Shown: in pieces, positions 1-12,392 of the stretch
Layout of the letters: every line of letters begins with the position of its first letter
Numbering within the stretch: the stretch's first letter is position 1
Assembly (NCBI GenBank): GCA_026075535.2
Contig: AP026545.1
Span: 9,486,001-9,550,000, forward strand
Length of the DNA: 64,000 bases
Source of the DNA: Tricholoma matsutake
Taxonomy: Eukaryota; Basidiomycota; Agaricomycetes; Agaricales; Tricholomataceae
Reading direction: 5' to 3'
Notes under the pieces: model-generated
Told to the model about the DNA's origin: nothing
Seen by the model: only the letters and a program-made list of their open reading frames with translations
Databases searched by the model: none
Position numbers and translations under genes: made by a program

Positions 1-430
1 CAGGGGCTCACAGCAGTGGTGGTGGTGGCATCATCCCCGTCCCCCCTCAGTCATCATCACCATTGATTCACCCGTGATCCACCCCACGAGCAGTTGCTCG
101 TGAGGCTGGGGGCAGGTGGTGTGCTTTGTTGTCATTGTCGTGGTTGTCCCCTCCCTTCATTGTGGTCATCTGTCCCCACTCTTTGTTGTAGTCATCCCCC
201 CTCAGTCATCCCCATCAGTCATCACCACCATTGGCAATCCACCCACAATCCACCCCATGAGCAGTTGCTCGTGAGGCTGGGGGCAGGTGGTGTGCTTCAT
301 TGTCAGTCCTCTCCCTATTTTGTCCTCATCCCCTGTCGTTGTTGGTCCATTGTTGAGCACCCACGATCCACCTTGCAAGCAGGGGCTTGTAATGGTGGTG
401 GTGAGTCAGCTTTGTTGTCATCATAGTAGT
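1..430. repeat. Palindrome-bearing minisatellite, probable inside of a hAT-like element
   Basis: GC-rich, degenerate units of about 171 bp, each with the 12-bp palindrome GAGCAGTTGCTC (seen at 88-99 and 259-270) followed by a G-rich stretch. The same module recurs inside the hAT-like elements at 16,255-18,099 and 29,545-32,817, so this is probably the inside of a third member cut by the window edge. Just downstream (about 430-500) the minus strand looks like a decayed intron, with a CTAAC branch and TTAG acceptor, as also seen in those elements. No terminal repeat was found here, so the extent is uncertain. Confidence 0.55.
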
Positions 431-933
431 ACTTTTGTTTGTACCTAAGAAGATTGTTAGCAGCAAAATAATGAAACAAAAGTAAAAAACTTAGCTGAGT
501 GGAGGCAAGGGGGTGCAGTTCTGGTGGCTGTTGTCAATGTCATTGTCAACAGTGGTGTGGCACCTGGGGGCTGTGCAAAACATCATTGGCGGTGATGTCA
601 CCATACATGGCAGATAACAGGGGCAGTGGGGTCAGTAATGATTATGGTCCTGGGGCCAGTTTGAGGTATGGTGGTGGGGTCTGTCACTGTTCCAACCATT
701 TTTTGTGCTGTGGATGTGGTAACTGTTGTGCCAATAGGTAGACTTTCCTGGCCAGTAACAATGCATCTGGCACATGCTACAGCTACAGCTACCACTGGGC
801 AAGTGAAACCTGGATGTCCAGGGGAATTGCTTGGACCATGCACAGTGGTGCTGCAGCCTTCACAGGCCAAGGTGGACATGGTGGCTTGTAGGCAATTACA
901 GCACAGCCACACCATAGCCACATCATTGCCAAT

Positions 934-1030
934 AACTTGCCCCTGTAAACTTGCCCCTGTAAATGCCACATCTAATCACCAAATTGTTGCCAACAACTTG
1001 CCCCTGTGAAGTTGCCCCTGTAAACACCAC
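934..1030. repeat. Short direct repeats of CTTGCCCCTGTAAA
   Basis: Four close copies of a 14-15 bp unit in two pairs, just upstream of or overlapping the start of the unknown ORF that follows. The stretch 500-930 holds only low-complexity sequence rich in GGTGGT/GCCACT, with no gene I can support. Confidence 0.5.
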
Positions 1031-1623
1031 ATCTACTATCGCCAAACCTATCTGCCTATCCACAATGTCCAAGAATTGGAAAGCAAGAGCTGAGCAATCT
1101 GCAATCTTTACCACTGTAGAGGAAGATGCTGATCTTCTCGATCTGCTGGAAATTGCAACATCCCCTGCTAGAAAAACATTCTTTGTCTCCCACCTTCATG
1201 AATCCCTGCCTGGTGCTTTTGATCAGTTTGATGGCAAAGAGCCTGCAAAGCAGTTCAACATCTTCACCACCTGGTTTGGCAACTATGACCAGTTGCATAA
1301 CCTCTTTCATCACATCAGTGGTGCATTATACCAGTGGCAGCAATACTTCCTGCAGAACCGATTCAGCAAGAGGCAGTTCAGCACCTCGATCGGTTTGGAT
1401 TGGACCAATGATGAAAAGGCAGCCTTTCTGGGCAAGATTCGAGTTGTATGTGTTTCCAAGCTCAAAACCCCTTATCCACCCAAATACCACTGGATGGTGG
1501 AATCTTGGGCAATTGAGTAGAGATGGAAGGGGTACATCAAAACAGGAAAGCAGCCTGATCCCAGGCACAAGCAATATCCTTTATTTTTTGTTGATCCTAA
1601 GAAACTTCAGGCAGATTTTAAGA
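963..1623 (+). pseudogene. Unknown gene fragment split by a foldback element
   Basis: An open frame runs to a TAG at 1518-1520. The same frame continues after that stop with protein-like sequence (RHKQYPLFFVDPKKL) until 1623, where the foldback element begins. The likeliest start is the Met at 1065 (MSKNWKARAE), because the upstream codons overlap the CTTGCCCC repeats. The product is rich in aromatic residues, with no recognised domain, signal peptide or membrane segment. The frame is lost on the far side of the insertion. I do not recognise the family; a decayed transposon-borne gene is possible. Confidence 0.35.
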
Positions 1624-2449
1624 AATATTAATGCTTCAGGACAGTCCATGAGTCTGTAAAAGAGAGGTGAAGAGTCAATGTGAGGAGGTAGGTTACAGTC
1701 ACTCACCCAAGGTACATAATACTGCAATTGCTTGGTGTAGTTGCATATATTGGGATGTAATATCACAGTAAATGAGGTTCCCTCATGTTAGAGAGCATCC
1801 GGATAGTAGTTGAGGATGTAGAACATACCAGAGAGAGGGTTGAACCAGGAGTTCCCAAAAAGGCAATAATTCAAGCATAGCTCAAGAATGACATGGTGCA
1901 CTTGTAATCAGAGAGCAGGAGTGGACAGAGACAAGTTGATTCTATGGGATGCAAAAACTCTGGAAGGAATCTGTGGAGGAACAAGTAAGATACAAGCAAG
2001 ACAATAGTTTCAGTCTGATCATGAATGACATGCCCTTGCCCAATCACTTCATTGGACCATTCATCAGTACTCTTTCAAGCACCCTGCCTCAATTTCTCCA
2101 CAGATTCCCTTCAATCATTTTGCATTCTATGGAATCAACTTGCCTCTATCTACTTCTGCTATCTGATTATGAGCACACTGTGTTGTTCTTGAGCTATTCC
2201 TGAATTATTACCTTTTTTGGAACACTTGGTTCAACATGCTCTCTGGTACATGCTACCACCTCTGTTGCTATCTGGACTATCTCCAGCTCAAAAAAACTCC
2301 ACTTTCCATTATATTATGCACTAATATCTATAGTACAACAAGCAAATACAGTATTATGGACCTTGGGTGAGTGACTCTAACCTACCTCCTCACATTGACT
2401 CTTCACCTCTCTTTTACAGACTCATGGACTGTCCTGAGGCATTAATATT
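1624..2449. mobile_element. Foldback (long inverted repeat) element, about 0.83 kb
   Basis: Outer ends AATATTAATGC and GCATTAATATT are inverted copies, and imperfect arm similarity continues inward for about 350 bp on each side (for example the segments around 1650-1700 and 2385-2425). There is no coding capacity. It interrupts the reading frame of the unknown gene to its left. Target duplication is unclear because the ends are AT-rich. Confidence 0.75.
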
Positions 2450-3682
2450 GCTTATAATGCCTTGGTATACCTGTCTACACTGTCACTAATGGGCTATATG
2501 AGCTGGCATAGAGTGACAAGGAGAATAGGTGAGTAGGTGAAAACCCTACATTGGAGGACAAAGTTTTGACTTTCAGGATTGTATCTAGGCTATTTTTATC
2601 AGGGAATGGACTATACTAAATGGTTGGAAGGATATCCAGATGCCAGGTAAGGTGCATGCTCCATGGTGAGTGAAGTTCACCTATGTTGATGGGAAACCCA
2701 TGCCCTAGTGAGCCAGAACCTTATCCCCCTGCCATAACCTCTACTAACCTTAATTATACTTTTATATCAGACCTAGGAATCGAAGAAAGCGAACGTTTTG
2801 GCTCCACAGATCTCTCAGAGTAAACATTCCTCCTCCTCACTCCTCATTGTCTTTTCTGTCTATACTGACCACTCTAGAGTCTTTAGGGGGCATATCACAT
2901 CATTCACTATAACTATCCTGTTCTTTTTCAATGCCAATATTAGAAGTGGAAGGCCCAGGAGTGTAGGTAAGTGATAACCTCTCCCCCTCCCCATACAGCT
3001 GCATTGACACACAACTCCTTACTCCCAGCTCTCCCAACTTCATTCCCAACCTCTACATACATCCCTCCATCCTTCTACATACACCCTGGTGACTGTGGAG
3101 CATGTACATGCTCATTACAGGTTACCTCACTCTCTCACTTCTCCCCCTTCCCTCCCTTCCTACCTCATACAGCACAAATAACACTTGTGTACATAGCTCT
3201 AAATATAATTATATACCCATGCACATGTAGTAGGCCCCTCAATGGAAAAAGAGACCCCTACTCCTCTCTTTATCAAGAGAAGATGTTTGTTATAGGCCCA
3301 AAATGGGTGTAAAAGCAAAATTGATTGTTTAATAACACTCTATGCACATCTATAATTATTATCTACCAAAAAAAGCGAAGGAAAAGGGTGCAGAATGAGT
3401 GGAAGGAATAGTGAGCTCGTCATGGGGGATGATGAGTGCGACGTGGCACAGCAACATTGATGGCAACGTTGGAAGTAGCCAAGTTGCACATCACATTGAT
3501 CTTGTTGTGCCAAGCTTGATCTATGATTTGATCTGTTATCAGTCCATTATCTATTGTTTACATGATATCAAAGGGTGGCCTACATTGGGCAGGCTAGGTG
3601 GGATACCTTACAAGGTTGAAGTCAACAATATTATTGATGGGTGAGGGAGATAAGCAGATTTAACTTTTATATAATATAATAT
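2450..3682. other. Spacer without recognisable gene
   Basis: About 1.2 kb with only short, C/T-rich open frames such as 2971-3312, whose codon content looks random. No splice-supported gene, structured RNA or terminal repeat was recognised. Confidence 0.5.
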
Positions 3683-5330
3683 GGTCTGTTCAGCAACCAA
3701 ATCTGGGTTGAGGTTGAGGTTATGGTACTGAATGCTATTGACCCAGCAGATTCTTCACAACACGTGACTTTCAGAAAATGCCATTGCTGGATACTTATGC
3801 AGATTTTTGGTGAGCATTTGCTTGAGCATTGTAGCCTTCTTACATAATACAGTTTTCACATTGATACTGAGACTGTAGGAGACAGTCAGACTCCAAAGGA
3901 TGGTAAAAGGTTTTCTCACAGACCACAACTTCAATGCACTAATCATATTACTGTGCAAAACTTGTAAATTTGGTCATGTTTGTACTTTGATTTATTTCGA
4001 ATGGGAGATCTTCTGCAAGCCATTCCTTGACAACCATGCTACATTTTGGCATGATTCTGTAGTCTATCTTATGCTACTAGCTGAGCTCTAGAGCTCCACA
4101 CAATATTCTTATTTTTTAGTTGATCTGTGAAAATTAGGTTGACCCCTGCCAATTATTTGTGTGTGCAAACAATATCTCAAGAACTAGTGACTCACAACCT
4201 CAATTTTTTGCAGGGGACATCCTCACCTAGATTACCCTTGACACTGTACCACTCTCAGCTTGTTTTTCTGACCATTAGTTCTTGAGATAATTGTTTGCAC
4301 ACACACATAATTGGCAAGGGTCAACCTAATTTTCACAGATGAACTAAAAAATAAAACTATTGTGTGGAGCTCTAGAGCTCAGTTAGTAACATAAGATAGA
4401 CTACAGAATCATGCCAAAATGTGGCATGGTTGTCGAGGAATGGCTTGCAGAAGATCTCCCATTCTAAATAAATAAAAGTACAAACATGACCAAATTTACA
4501 AGTTTTGCCAGTCACACAGTAATATGATAGTGCGTTGAAGTTGTGGTCTGAGAAAACCTTTTACCATCCTTTGGAGTCTGACTGTCTCCTACAGTCTCAG
4601 TATCAATGTGAAAACTGTATTATGTAAGAAGGCTACAATGCTCAAGCAAATGCTCAAGCAAACACTCGCCAAAAATCTGCATAAGTTCCAGCAATGGCAA
4701 TTTCTGAAAGTCACGTGTTGCGAAGAATCTGCTGGGTTAATAGCATTCAGTGGTGATTATTAGAGTATGTAAGCATCAAAACATGATATAAGTCATGTGT
4801 CATCCATCATCCATGGGAGATGTTGTTGTTTTTTGCCACACTTTGATGCATCAACTGTGCTGAGAAACAGGATATGCTGATGATGATCAGAAACAGGACA
4901 TGCTGATCCCATAGCACCAGGAACCGTGGTGAGTGCCACCTCTTGACACCATTCCCAACAATATCAAGGGGTTATTCTATCAGATTGTTTATAGATTCTA
5001 GCTTACATAGAGTTCCTCACATCATTGGGAACAGTTATTAAAAGTAGATTAGTAATTTACAATAAATACTTATTTTGCAAATGTAATGAAATATCTGTGT
5101 GAAATGCCTGCTAACCATCAACCAACAATCACTAGGCATCAAAAACATTGCCCCCATACTTCTGAATGATTCCAAGAACCAAACAACTTTTGTGAAGCAA
5201 TGAAGCATGGCAAAAAACAACAGCATCTCCCATGGATGATGGATGACACATGACTTATATCACATTTTGATGCTTACATACTCTAACCATAACCTCAACC
5301 TCAACCCAGGTTTGGTTGCCAACCAGACCC
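3683..5330. mobile_element. Long inverted-repeat MITE (MITE-1) containing a nested MITE
   Basis: Ends: GGTCTGTTCAGCAACCAAA on the left and its inverted counterpart TTTGGTTGCCAACCAGACC on the right, followed on both sides by GGTTGAGG-type sequence. Arms of about 500 bp (3683-4200 and 4270-4751 plus 5285-5330) are highly similar in opposite orientation and meet near 4235. The right arm is broken by a separate element at 4762-5284. A diverged piece of the same family lies at 23,285-23,480. No protein is encoded; a transposase would have to come from elsewhere. Confidence 0.8.
4762..5284. mobile_element. MITE-2 nested in the right arm of MITE-1
   Basis: Terminal inverted repeats start AGAGTATGTAAGCATC and are nearly perfect over about 60 bp, including a CATCCATGG stretch. 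Each end is flanked by TA, which would fit a Tc1/mariner-type target duplication. Removing this segment (and the few bases GGTGATTATT beside it) restores continuity of MITE-1 arm sequence, so it inserted later. No coding capacity. Confidence 0.8.
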
Positions 5331-6240
5331 TAAGTTACTACGGATCAGTAGCTGTGACATGATAGGATCATGTCAACTAATATGTGACATACTGTGGGAA
5401 GGTGAAATGGTCACACACTGGCCTATCATAAACATGTACAAGCAATACACCAGAAGGGGAAAGTTGTGGCCTCAGTAGGCAGGGGATACACCACTGGGGT
5501 ACATCCTACAAAGAAATAATATACATTAAAAAAGGTGTGTATCAGAGTCTCTTTGTAATAACTGCTGTAGAGCTTTTGATTTTTCTGTAAAAAGAATTGT
5601 CACATGTCACAAAAAGTAAAATACCTCATTCAATTGTATCACCTTCTATCTTCACCTGGCTTCTCATACCTGTAGGTTACAGTAGAGTATCTGGCTGTTC
5701 AAACATAAGTTACACATATAACATGTAAAGACTTGGATCTCTTGTTTAAATGAAGCTATATTAGTTAATGGTCACATCACCTCTGGGACTCCCAAGTATA
5801 TGTGATGTGACAGGGCAGGGGAATCCCACATTATTGGGACTGGTCCAAATGTAACCTGGGGCTGCCCACAGCAGTTGGACCTCCCCAAGGTATACTTGGT
5901 TCTGTGGGGCAGACCAAACTGCCTTTTGGGGCTTCCCAATGGGATGTCCAGGCCTAAGCATGGGGAGGACCATGGAGCTTGGAACTATCCCCTGGTCTTA
6001 GGCCTACTTAGGGTAGTCTTTCTTGGTGGGACAATCTACCCTAAGTAGGGAGTCAGGGGTGGTTGCCTGAAGTGCAATTTTCAGCAACTTTCTGACCAGC
6101 TACAATTACTGCCTGGCAAACAATGATTAATATTTGGAAGGAAGACCATTCAAAACCAAATCCATATTTGGAACCAGGACAATGTAAGTAGAAATTCCTC
6201 TTCTTGCAATGAGGTTTTTAATGTCATTTCAGCAAGCACT
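5331..6240. other. Spacer with one perfect hairpin
   Basis: No gene is supported. A perfect 14-bp stem (CCTACTTAGGGTAG at 6003-6016, complement at 6036-6049) with a 19-nt loop follows a G/C-richer stretch at 5760-6000. It could be the end of an unrecognised repeat. No coding signal. Confidence 0.4.
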
Positions 6241-6242
6241 AC

Positions 6243-7602
6243 TTTACAAGATGTGCAGCTTGAACTTGCAAAAGAAGAATCAACTTCAGCTGCTTGGGGA
6301 GAAGTTGCAACTCATAAGACAAGTTTAACAACATTTCTTACAACTGGACTAGAACTTGAAGAATGGCAGTATGTAATTGTAATTTGTTTTGGTAATATCT
6401 TCTATAACTTGTTTGAGTCAAGGCACATCATCACATATGACATTGAAGTTTTGAAAAAGTACAAGACACAAACCCAGCTGGCAGATTTAGAAGAAAAGTG
6501 CTGCATTCTTATGATGCATATCAATCTTTGGTGAGAGGTCCAGTTGGCCTATCTTCCTTCAACTGGTTCCCTTGTTTCAGTGATTTATACCAATCTTTTA
6601 TCAGAGATACAATCAAACAAAAATCACCCACAGCTGAGGCCACACCATTATTCCTTCCCTCATCACTTCTACCAAATCAACAACCTTCTCTGGCTTTTGC
6701 TAAATGTCTATCATGTGAAGTCTGCTTGCATATTGCACAAGCTGAAGATGCTTTAGCTGATATACAGCATTATCTGCATGTTATCTCAGGCTTCTGGCAA
6801 TTTAAAAAAGTCAACATCAGATTGCCCAAATACTTGGATGCGCGCGCACCTTGTTCAATTGGTTCAACCATTGTATAAAACTTTCAATGCTGTGTTACTC
6901 TGCTGCATGTACTTGCTTGCTTGCAGCTGATCCAATGGGCAAATGGAACACCAGACTAAAAGAGCTTAAGGAGTCTGATGTTCGTGGACCAGGAAGGATG
7001 GATTTTTCTATGGAGATGTCTGATGCACTGGACATGAGCAAAGCCACTTTGAAATCTCATGGATTTGGCTGGTGCCAAGGCCAGCAACAGAGACTGAAGT
7101 GGATGCCTTGGAGCAGATTTTGGATGAAGGAATGCATGTAGAATGGTCTAAATCTCAGGCAAGAAAGATGCGATGGGAGGAGGAGGTTGAGGTACTCAAA
7201 GAGGAAATGCGCCAGACAATCGTATATTATGAGTGGAAGGCATCCTGGTGGCTTCAGCTTGAGCCTGGTCTTCTCACAGCCAAAAATGCCATTATCCATG
7301 GAGTTACTGCATATGCACAAAAGCAAGCATTTTTTTGCAAAGCTTTGGCTGAGAGCTTTGCAAAGGCATGGCTGCCTTATATGCAAGCAAACAAGATGGA
7401 AACAGAATGGGGTCACCAGTATAGCCATTTGATCACTAACAAAAATTCTAATGCAATAGATCCCTTGAAATCCAAGACTATGGATAATCCAGAAAGTAAT
7501 GGATCAAGCAATCAGGAGAAGGATGAAGAGGAGGAGGATGAGATGGAGGATGAAGAAGTTGAAAAGGATGAAAATTATGATCCATTTGAATTAGATGACT
7601 GA
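6243..7602 (+). pseudogene. KDZ transposase, C-terminal half only
   Basis: Broken frames carry the C-terminal signature of basidiomycete KDZ transposases in order: QLELAKEE near 6260; a GLELEEWQ block near 6345; LADLEEK near 6480; SLLPN..AFAKCLSCEV near 6670; LKELKESDVRGPGR near 6955; then MRWEEEVEVLKEEMR (7168-7212) and a WW pair in the region that closes these proteins. The catalytic KDZ core and CxC2 cluster should lie upstream but are absent. The tail ends in an acidic stretch (EEEEDEMEDEE). Several frame changes are present; at least some could be introns. It is a different lineage from the two large KDZ elements at 27.6-64 kb. Confidence 0.8.
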
Positions 7603-7617
7603 TGTTCAGTTAACAAA

Positions 7618-8060
7618 ATTAGCAATAGGCCCCAGTACCATTTAAAATGATTAACAATGGGCCCCAGCACTATTTACAATGATTAACAATATATTACAAT
7701 GGGCCCCACCATCATTAACAATGTATTACAACAGACACCAGCACCCTTTACAATGATTAACAATGGGCCCCAGCACTATTTACAATGATTAACAATATAT
7801 TACAATGGGCCCCAGCATCATTAACAATGTATTACAATAGACACCAGTACCATTTACAATGATTAACAATGTATTACAATGGATGCCAGTACCATTTACA
7901 ACAATTGACAATTTATTACAATGGATGCCAGTACCATTTACAATGATTAACAATGTATTACAATGGATGCCAGTACCATTTACAATGATTAACAACATAT
8001 TACAATGGGCCCCAATACCATTAACAATGTATTACAGTTGGTTGTGGTACCATCTACAAT
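7618..8060. repeat. Minisatellite, 42-bp unit
   Basis: About ten units built from ATTTACAATG/ATTAACAATG/TATTACAATG plus a variable 12-bp end (GATGCCAGTACC or GGGCCCCAGCAC). Because 42 is divisible by three, the units give periodic 14-residue reading frames on both strands; these are artefacts rather than genes. Confidence 0.85.
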
Positions 8061-8189
8061 CATTAACAATCATTAACAATAACATCTACTACATCTATTG
8101 GATATCTATTACAATGTCATTGTAATAAAACCATTGGTACTGTGCACAATGGCCTATCAACTAACACCGATAGATTGTTAACAATAATG

Positions 8190-8480
8190 CCAGCCATGAC
8201 TCATCAATCTGGGTTCATTTCATCACAATGTTGGAAGAAGTCTGTCATGAACTCGGTCTTGCATACGATCCTTCAATACACATCCCTCTACAATTGGCTA
8301 ATGGTGGTATTGACCAGAGTCTAGGTTTAGCATGGAATGTACCTTGCGAAGTCGGTAGCATCACTCTCTATATGCAAATACACATCATCTGCAATCCAGC
8401 ATACGACATTCTGCTCAGATGACCATTCAATGTTCTCACAGAGAGTATGGTGAAGAATTATCAAACGAAGTGCAAATGAT
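8190..8480 (+). pseudogene. Gypsy-1 aspartic protease remnant
   Basis: The frame around 8228-8470 reads EVCHELGLAYDPSIHIPLQ followed by ANGGIDQSLGL and, near the end, PAYDILLR, the layout of fungal Ty3/Gypsy retropepsins after the catalytic DSG turn. The catalytic Asp itself is not in an intact frame. A stop lies immediately after the final DILLR. Confidence 0.65.
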
Positions 8481-8969
8481 AACAATATTCGATCTGAACT
8501 CGATACAATCCTGCACCATTCCGACTATCCCCCAATCTAATTGTCAAAGAAGAGTAGTTCATGAGGATTTTCGCAACTAGAGGATAAAATCTCAGAGAAT
8601 AACCAGTGCGCCCTCATTATTTCTTTCAACCATTCTAATTCATCTATAACTATCAAGTACACTGCAATTATTCCTGATATTGACTCCTTGAATTCTTTGA
8701 ATCCCTTTCCCTTTTCCTCAATCCTTGCAAACTTATATTTAACAGCTAGTCACCAGTATGCAACATCTTTATCGGCCTCAATGGCCACCTCTATGCACAA
8801 CTCTGCTATCATTTCCCCTCCCCACATCTCATCAACCAACTCTATATACCCAATCTTCACAGCCTCAAAGAAGAAATACAAACCAGTCACACAGAAGGTT
8901 TGACCAGTTATTACTGAACTACCTGATTGATTTTGCATCATTTGAACAATCACTGGTGACCCCTTGAGA

Positions 8970-10740
8970 AAATGCCACAACTCAATCCTCACCCCCCCCT
9001 TTGTTTGTCCCTTCTCCCCAATATACACTCGAATGCAAAGCTATTATTGACAAAAACCATCCTGGCAGTTTCCTATGGCCAGAAGAACAAAAGCTTATGC
9101 ACAATTTTATTCAAAATCATGAAACAGGTTTTGCATGGACTGAACAAGAACAAGGAAGCTTTCACCATGACTTCTTTCCTCCTATTGAATTCCCAGTTAT
9201 TCCTCACACTCCATGGGTTGAACATAATATCCCTATACCTCCTGGTCTGTATGAACAGATCTGCAAGATGCTGAAAAAGAAGATAGAAGCAGGAGTATAT
9301 GAGTCGTCAAACTCATTGTATCGGTCACAATGGTTTTGCGTTGTGAAGAAAGACATGAAATTACTTCGAATAGTTCACAGTCTCGAGCCTCTTAATCAAG
9401 TAACAATTCAGCACTTTGGCATCATCCCAATCCCTGAGCATCTAGCTGAACAATTTGGCAGACGCACTTGTGGTGGAATGTTGGACCTATATGTCACATT
9501 TGACCAAAGGAAAGTCGCAAAATCATCTCAAGATCTAACGACATTTCAGACACCATTCAGAGCGCTTCAAATCATCACCCTACTGATGGGTTGGACAAAC
9601 TCAGTTCCAATCTTACACGACAACATAACATTTATCCTACAACCTGAAATCCCTCATATCACCATCCCTTACATCAATGACACACCAGTTAAGGGTCCAA
9701 AATCAGAATATTGAACTATTGGAGGATCTTATGAAATGATTGCCAATAATCCAGGCATTCAATGCTTTGTTTGGGAACATTTCAGGAATCTAAATCGTGT
9801 AGTCCAATGCATGAAGTATTGGGGAGGAACATTTTCTGGTCTGAAACTTTACCTTTGCATCCCTGAAATAATCATTCTAGGTCATCGATGCAATATTGAA
9901 GGTTGTATGGCCAATCCCACTCCTGTCACAGCAGTTAGCAAATGGGGGCCTTGTCGAGGCCTTACTGAAGTCAAGGCATTTCTAGGAACTATTGGAGTTT
10001 GTTGTATCTTTATTTGAAACTTTGCTCAATGTGCTACAGCTCTAATACACCTTACACAAAAAGATGTCCCTTTCAATTTCGGACCAAAACAAATCGCAGC
10101 ACAGGAATACCTGAAGCAAGCATTGATCAATTCCCCAGCAATTCACACTATCGACTACTCATCCAATGCCCCAGTTATCCTATCAGTCAACACTTCATAC
10201 ATCACTATTGGTTTCTTTCTAGTGCAATGTGATCCCGACAACCCTCAAAAATGATATTACAGTCGATTCAGCTCAATCATGCTTAACGACCGTGAATCCC
10301 AGTTTTTGCAAGTGAAACTCAAACTCTATGGTCTATATTGCACTCTTGGAGCAACTTCAATTGTACCTAATAGGGGTCTGAAACCTCATTGTCAAAGTCA
10401 ATGCAAGGTATAACAAAGGCATGCTCTCAAACCCTGATATCGCACCTAGTGCTAGCATCAATCAATGGATTGTCTCGATCCTCACTTTTCACTTCACATT
10501 AGTTCATGTCACAGGTACACATCATGGTCCAGACAGACTGTTGAGACGTCCTCCACAAGATGAAGATGAGCAGTTTGACAACAAAAATGATTTTGGAGAC
10601 TGGATCAATTGTCTTCACAGTTTTGTACACCAAATCAATCCCATTATGACTCGACCCTTCACTTCCTATCAAGTTTCGACACTCTCCCTCTCCTCAGATC
10701 TCAGTAAGGGGGAGGATCTGACCTATGATGATGTCCCATG
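8970..10740 (+). pseudogene. Gypsy-1 reverse transcriptase / RNase H remnant
   Basis: The longest piece, 9001-9714 (237 codons), reads from the pre-RT linker (PEEQKLMHNFIQNHETGFAW) through the primer-grip side of RT (GVYESSNSLYRSQWFCVVKK, RIVHSLEPLNQVT). Further pieces at 9736-10,017 (LNRVVQCMKYWGGTFSGLK; TPVTAVSKWGPC) and 10,030-10,740 (tether and RNase H; VTGTHHGPDRLLRRP) follow in shifted frames. The catalytic YxDD box of RT is not preserved in any frame. It is a replication protein of a retroelement and inactive here. Confidence 0.75.
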
Positions 10741-10879
10741 AACAAACAATGCAAAAAAGGAAGATGAAAGAATAATTCATGTTCAAAAATGGTTAGAGGA
10801 TTTGGTATGACCTCCAGATTTATCAGATTCCGAATAAGCTACCTTCATTTGATATTGCACCAAATTCTTCTTAGATTGC

Positions 10880-12040
10880 AGTAAACTTTGGAGGAAGGAC
10901 TTGCACAGAGCTCACAAAATTGTTGCAATTCCTGAACATTGTCTCGAAGTTATTCATGCAGCTCACGATGATATCAGACATAAAATGGTCTTTGCAACGA
11001 AAGCCATTATTTCCCTACGATTTTGGTGGCCTAACATGAAAGCAGACATCACATGGTATATTCGCACTTGCCACCTGTGCCAGCTACAACAAACTCAAAA
11101 TCTCCTTATCCCACCTACCATCGCCATGCCTGCACCTTTATTCAGCAAAGTCTACATCGATACCATGCAAATGCCTCCCTTGAGTGGATTTTAAGTATAT
11201 TGTACAAGGTCAATGTTCACTAATGACTTATCCCAAGTGGCAAAACCTTTGATGAGAAAATGCCACGACCCTCAGGGACTGGATCTTTGAAGACATCATT
11301 TGTAGATGGGGTTTGCTATATGAAATCGTGAGCGATAATGGATCAGCATTCATCGCAGTGTTGGAGTACCTTTTGAAATGATATCATATTAACCACATTT
11401 GAATTAGTGGCTACAACTCTCATGCGAATGGAATCATCGAATGAGCTCACTTTGATATTTGACAATCGTTATTCAAAGCAGTTGATGGAGATCAGAGCAA
11501 ATGGTCAGCTGGAGCACACTTGGTGTTTTGGGCAGAACAAGTTACAGTTTGTAGATGCATGGGTTGCTCTCCTTACTTTGCAATTACAGGATCACATCCC
11601 CTAATCCTGCTCGACATCTCCAAAGCAACATACTTGCAACCCCCTCCCAATTCTATCTTATTGACAACTGATCTCATTGCTCAAAGAGCAATAGCACTGC
11701 AGAAACGATCATCCAACCTCAAAATTCTCTATTCGAAAGTCTATACTGTTCGACTCAAAGCTGTGAAACATTTCAAAGTTGTTCACAAACAAACAATGCA
11801 CAACTACAACTTTGAAAAAGGTGACCTGGTCTATGCAAATCGAGAAATCCCTCAATCACAAGATGCGACCTTGATATCTAGGTCTGCTCATCATCATCGA
11901 TTGAAACTATGGAGGAGCCTACATCATCTGCGAACTCGATGGATCAGTATTTCATCGACCAGTTGCAGCCTTCCGACTCCTTCCCTATTTTGCACAAAAA
12001 TCAATTCCCCTGCCGCCAAACTTCCTCGATATTGACTCTG
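10880..12040 (+). pseudogene. Gypsy-1 integrase remnant
   Basis: 10,901-11,194 holds the zinc-binding N-terminus (HAAHDDIRHK, then WYIRTCHLCQLQQ, an H-H-C-C layout) with the RFWWPNMKADI motif typical of Gypsy integrases. The catalytic core follows in broken frames (a DNG-type stretch near 11,335; an LIFDN-type region near 11,450). The C-terminal part around 11,700-11,870 reads QKRSSNLKILYSKVYTVRLK then KGDLVYANRE. Many stops. Confidence 0.7.
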
Positions 12041-12269
12041 AATGACTCAAAAAACTTTGAAACACTTCAAATGTTGACAAAGATATTCCCAAAGACCTTC
12101 TGGACTTCAAAGATGAATAATTATCCCCTTTCTTTGCTCATGATCATTTACCTATGACCTCAATCTCTTTTAGTGTACAATATAAGACACAATATTGCAT
12201 TATAGCATGGTCACGCAAACTCCAAAAGGGTTTTTCAGCCATGATGATCTACTGAGCCTTTCCCTTATT

Positions 12270-12325
12270 CTTTTTTTTTTTTTTTCTTTCTTTCTTTCTT
12301 CTTTCTTTTCCTTCTTACTTTTCTT
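12270..12325. repeat. Polypyrimidine microsatellite (T-rich, TTTC units)
   Basis: A run of T followed by several TTTC units inside Gypsy-1, between integrase and the antisense ORF. It gives spurious K/E-rich frames on the minus strand. Confidence 0.8.
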
Positions 12326-12392
12326 ATTGCTACTTTCCAGACTCACAAAAAAAAAATCAAAATTAGAAAACAGAAAGAACAACAAAAATCTT

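Noticed and set aside
7789..8125. Repeat-protein genes with 14-residue periods
   Set aside because: Both strands give equally periodic frames, as expected from a 42-bp minisatellite.
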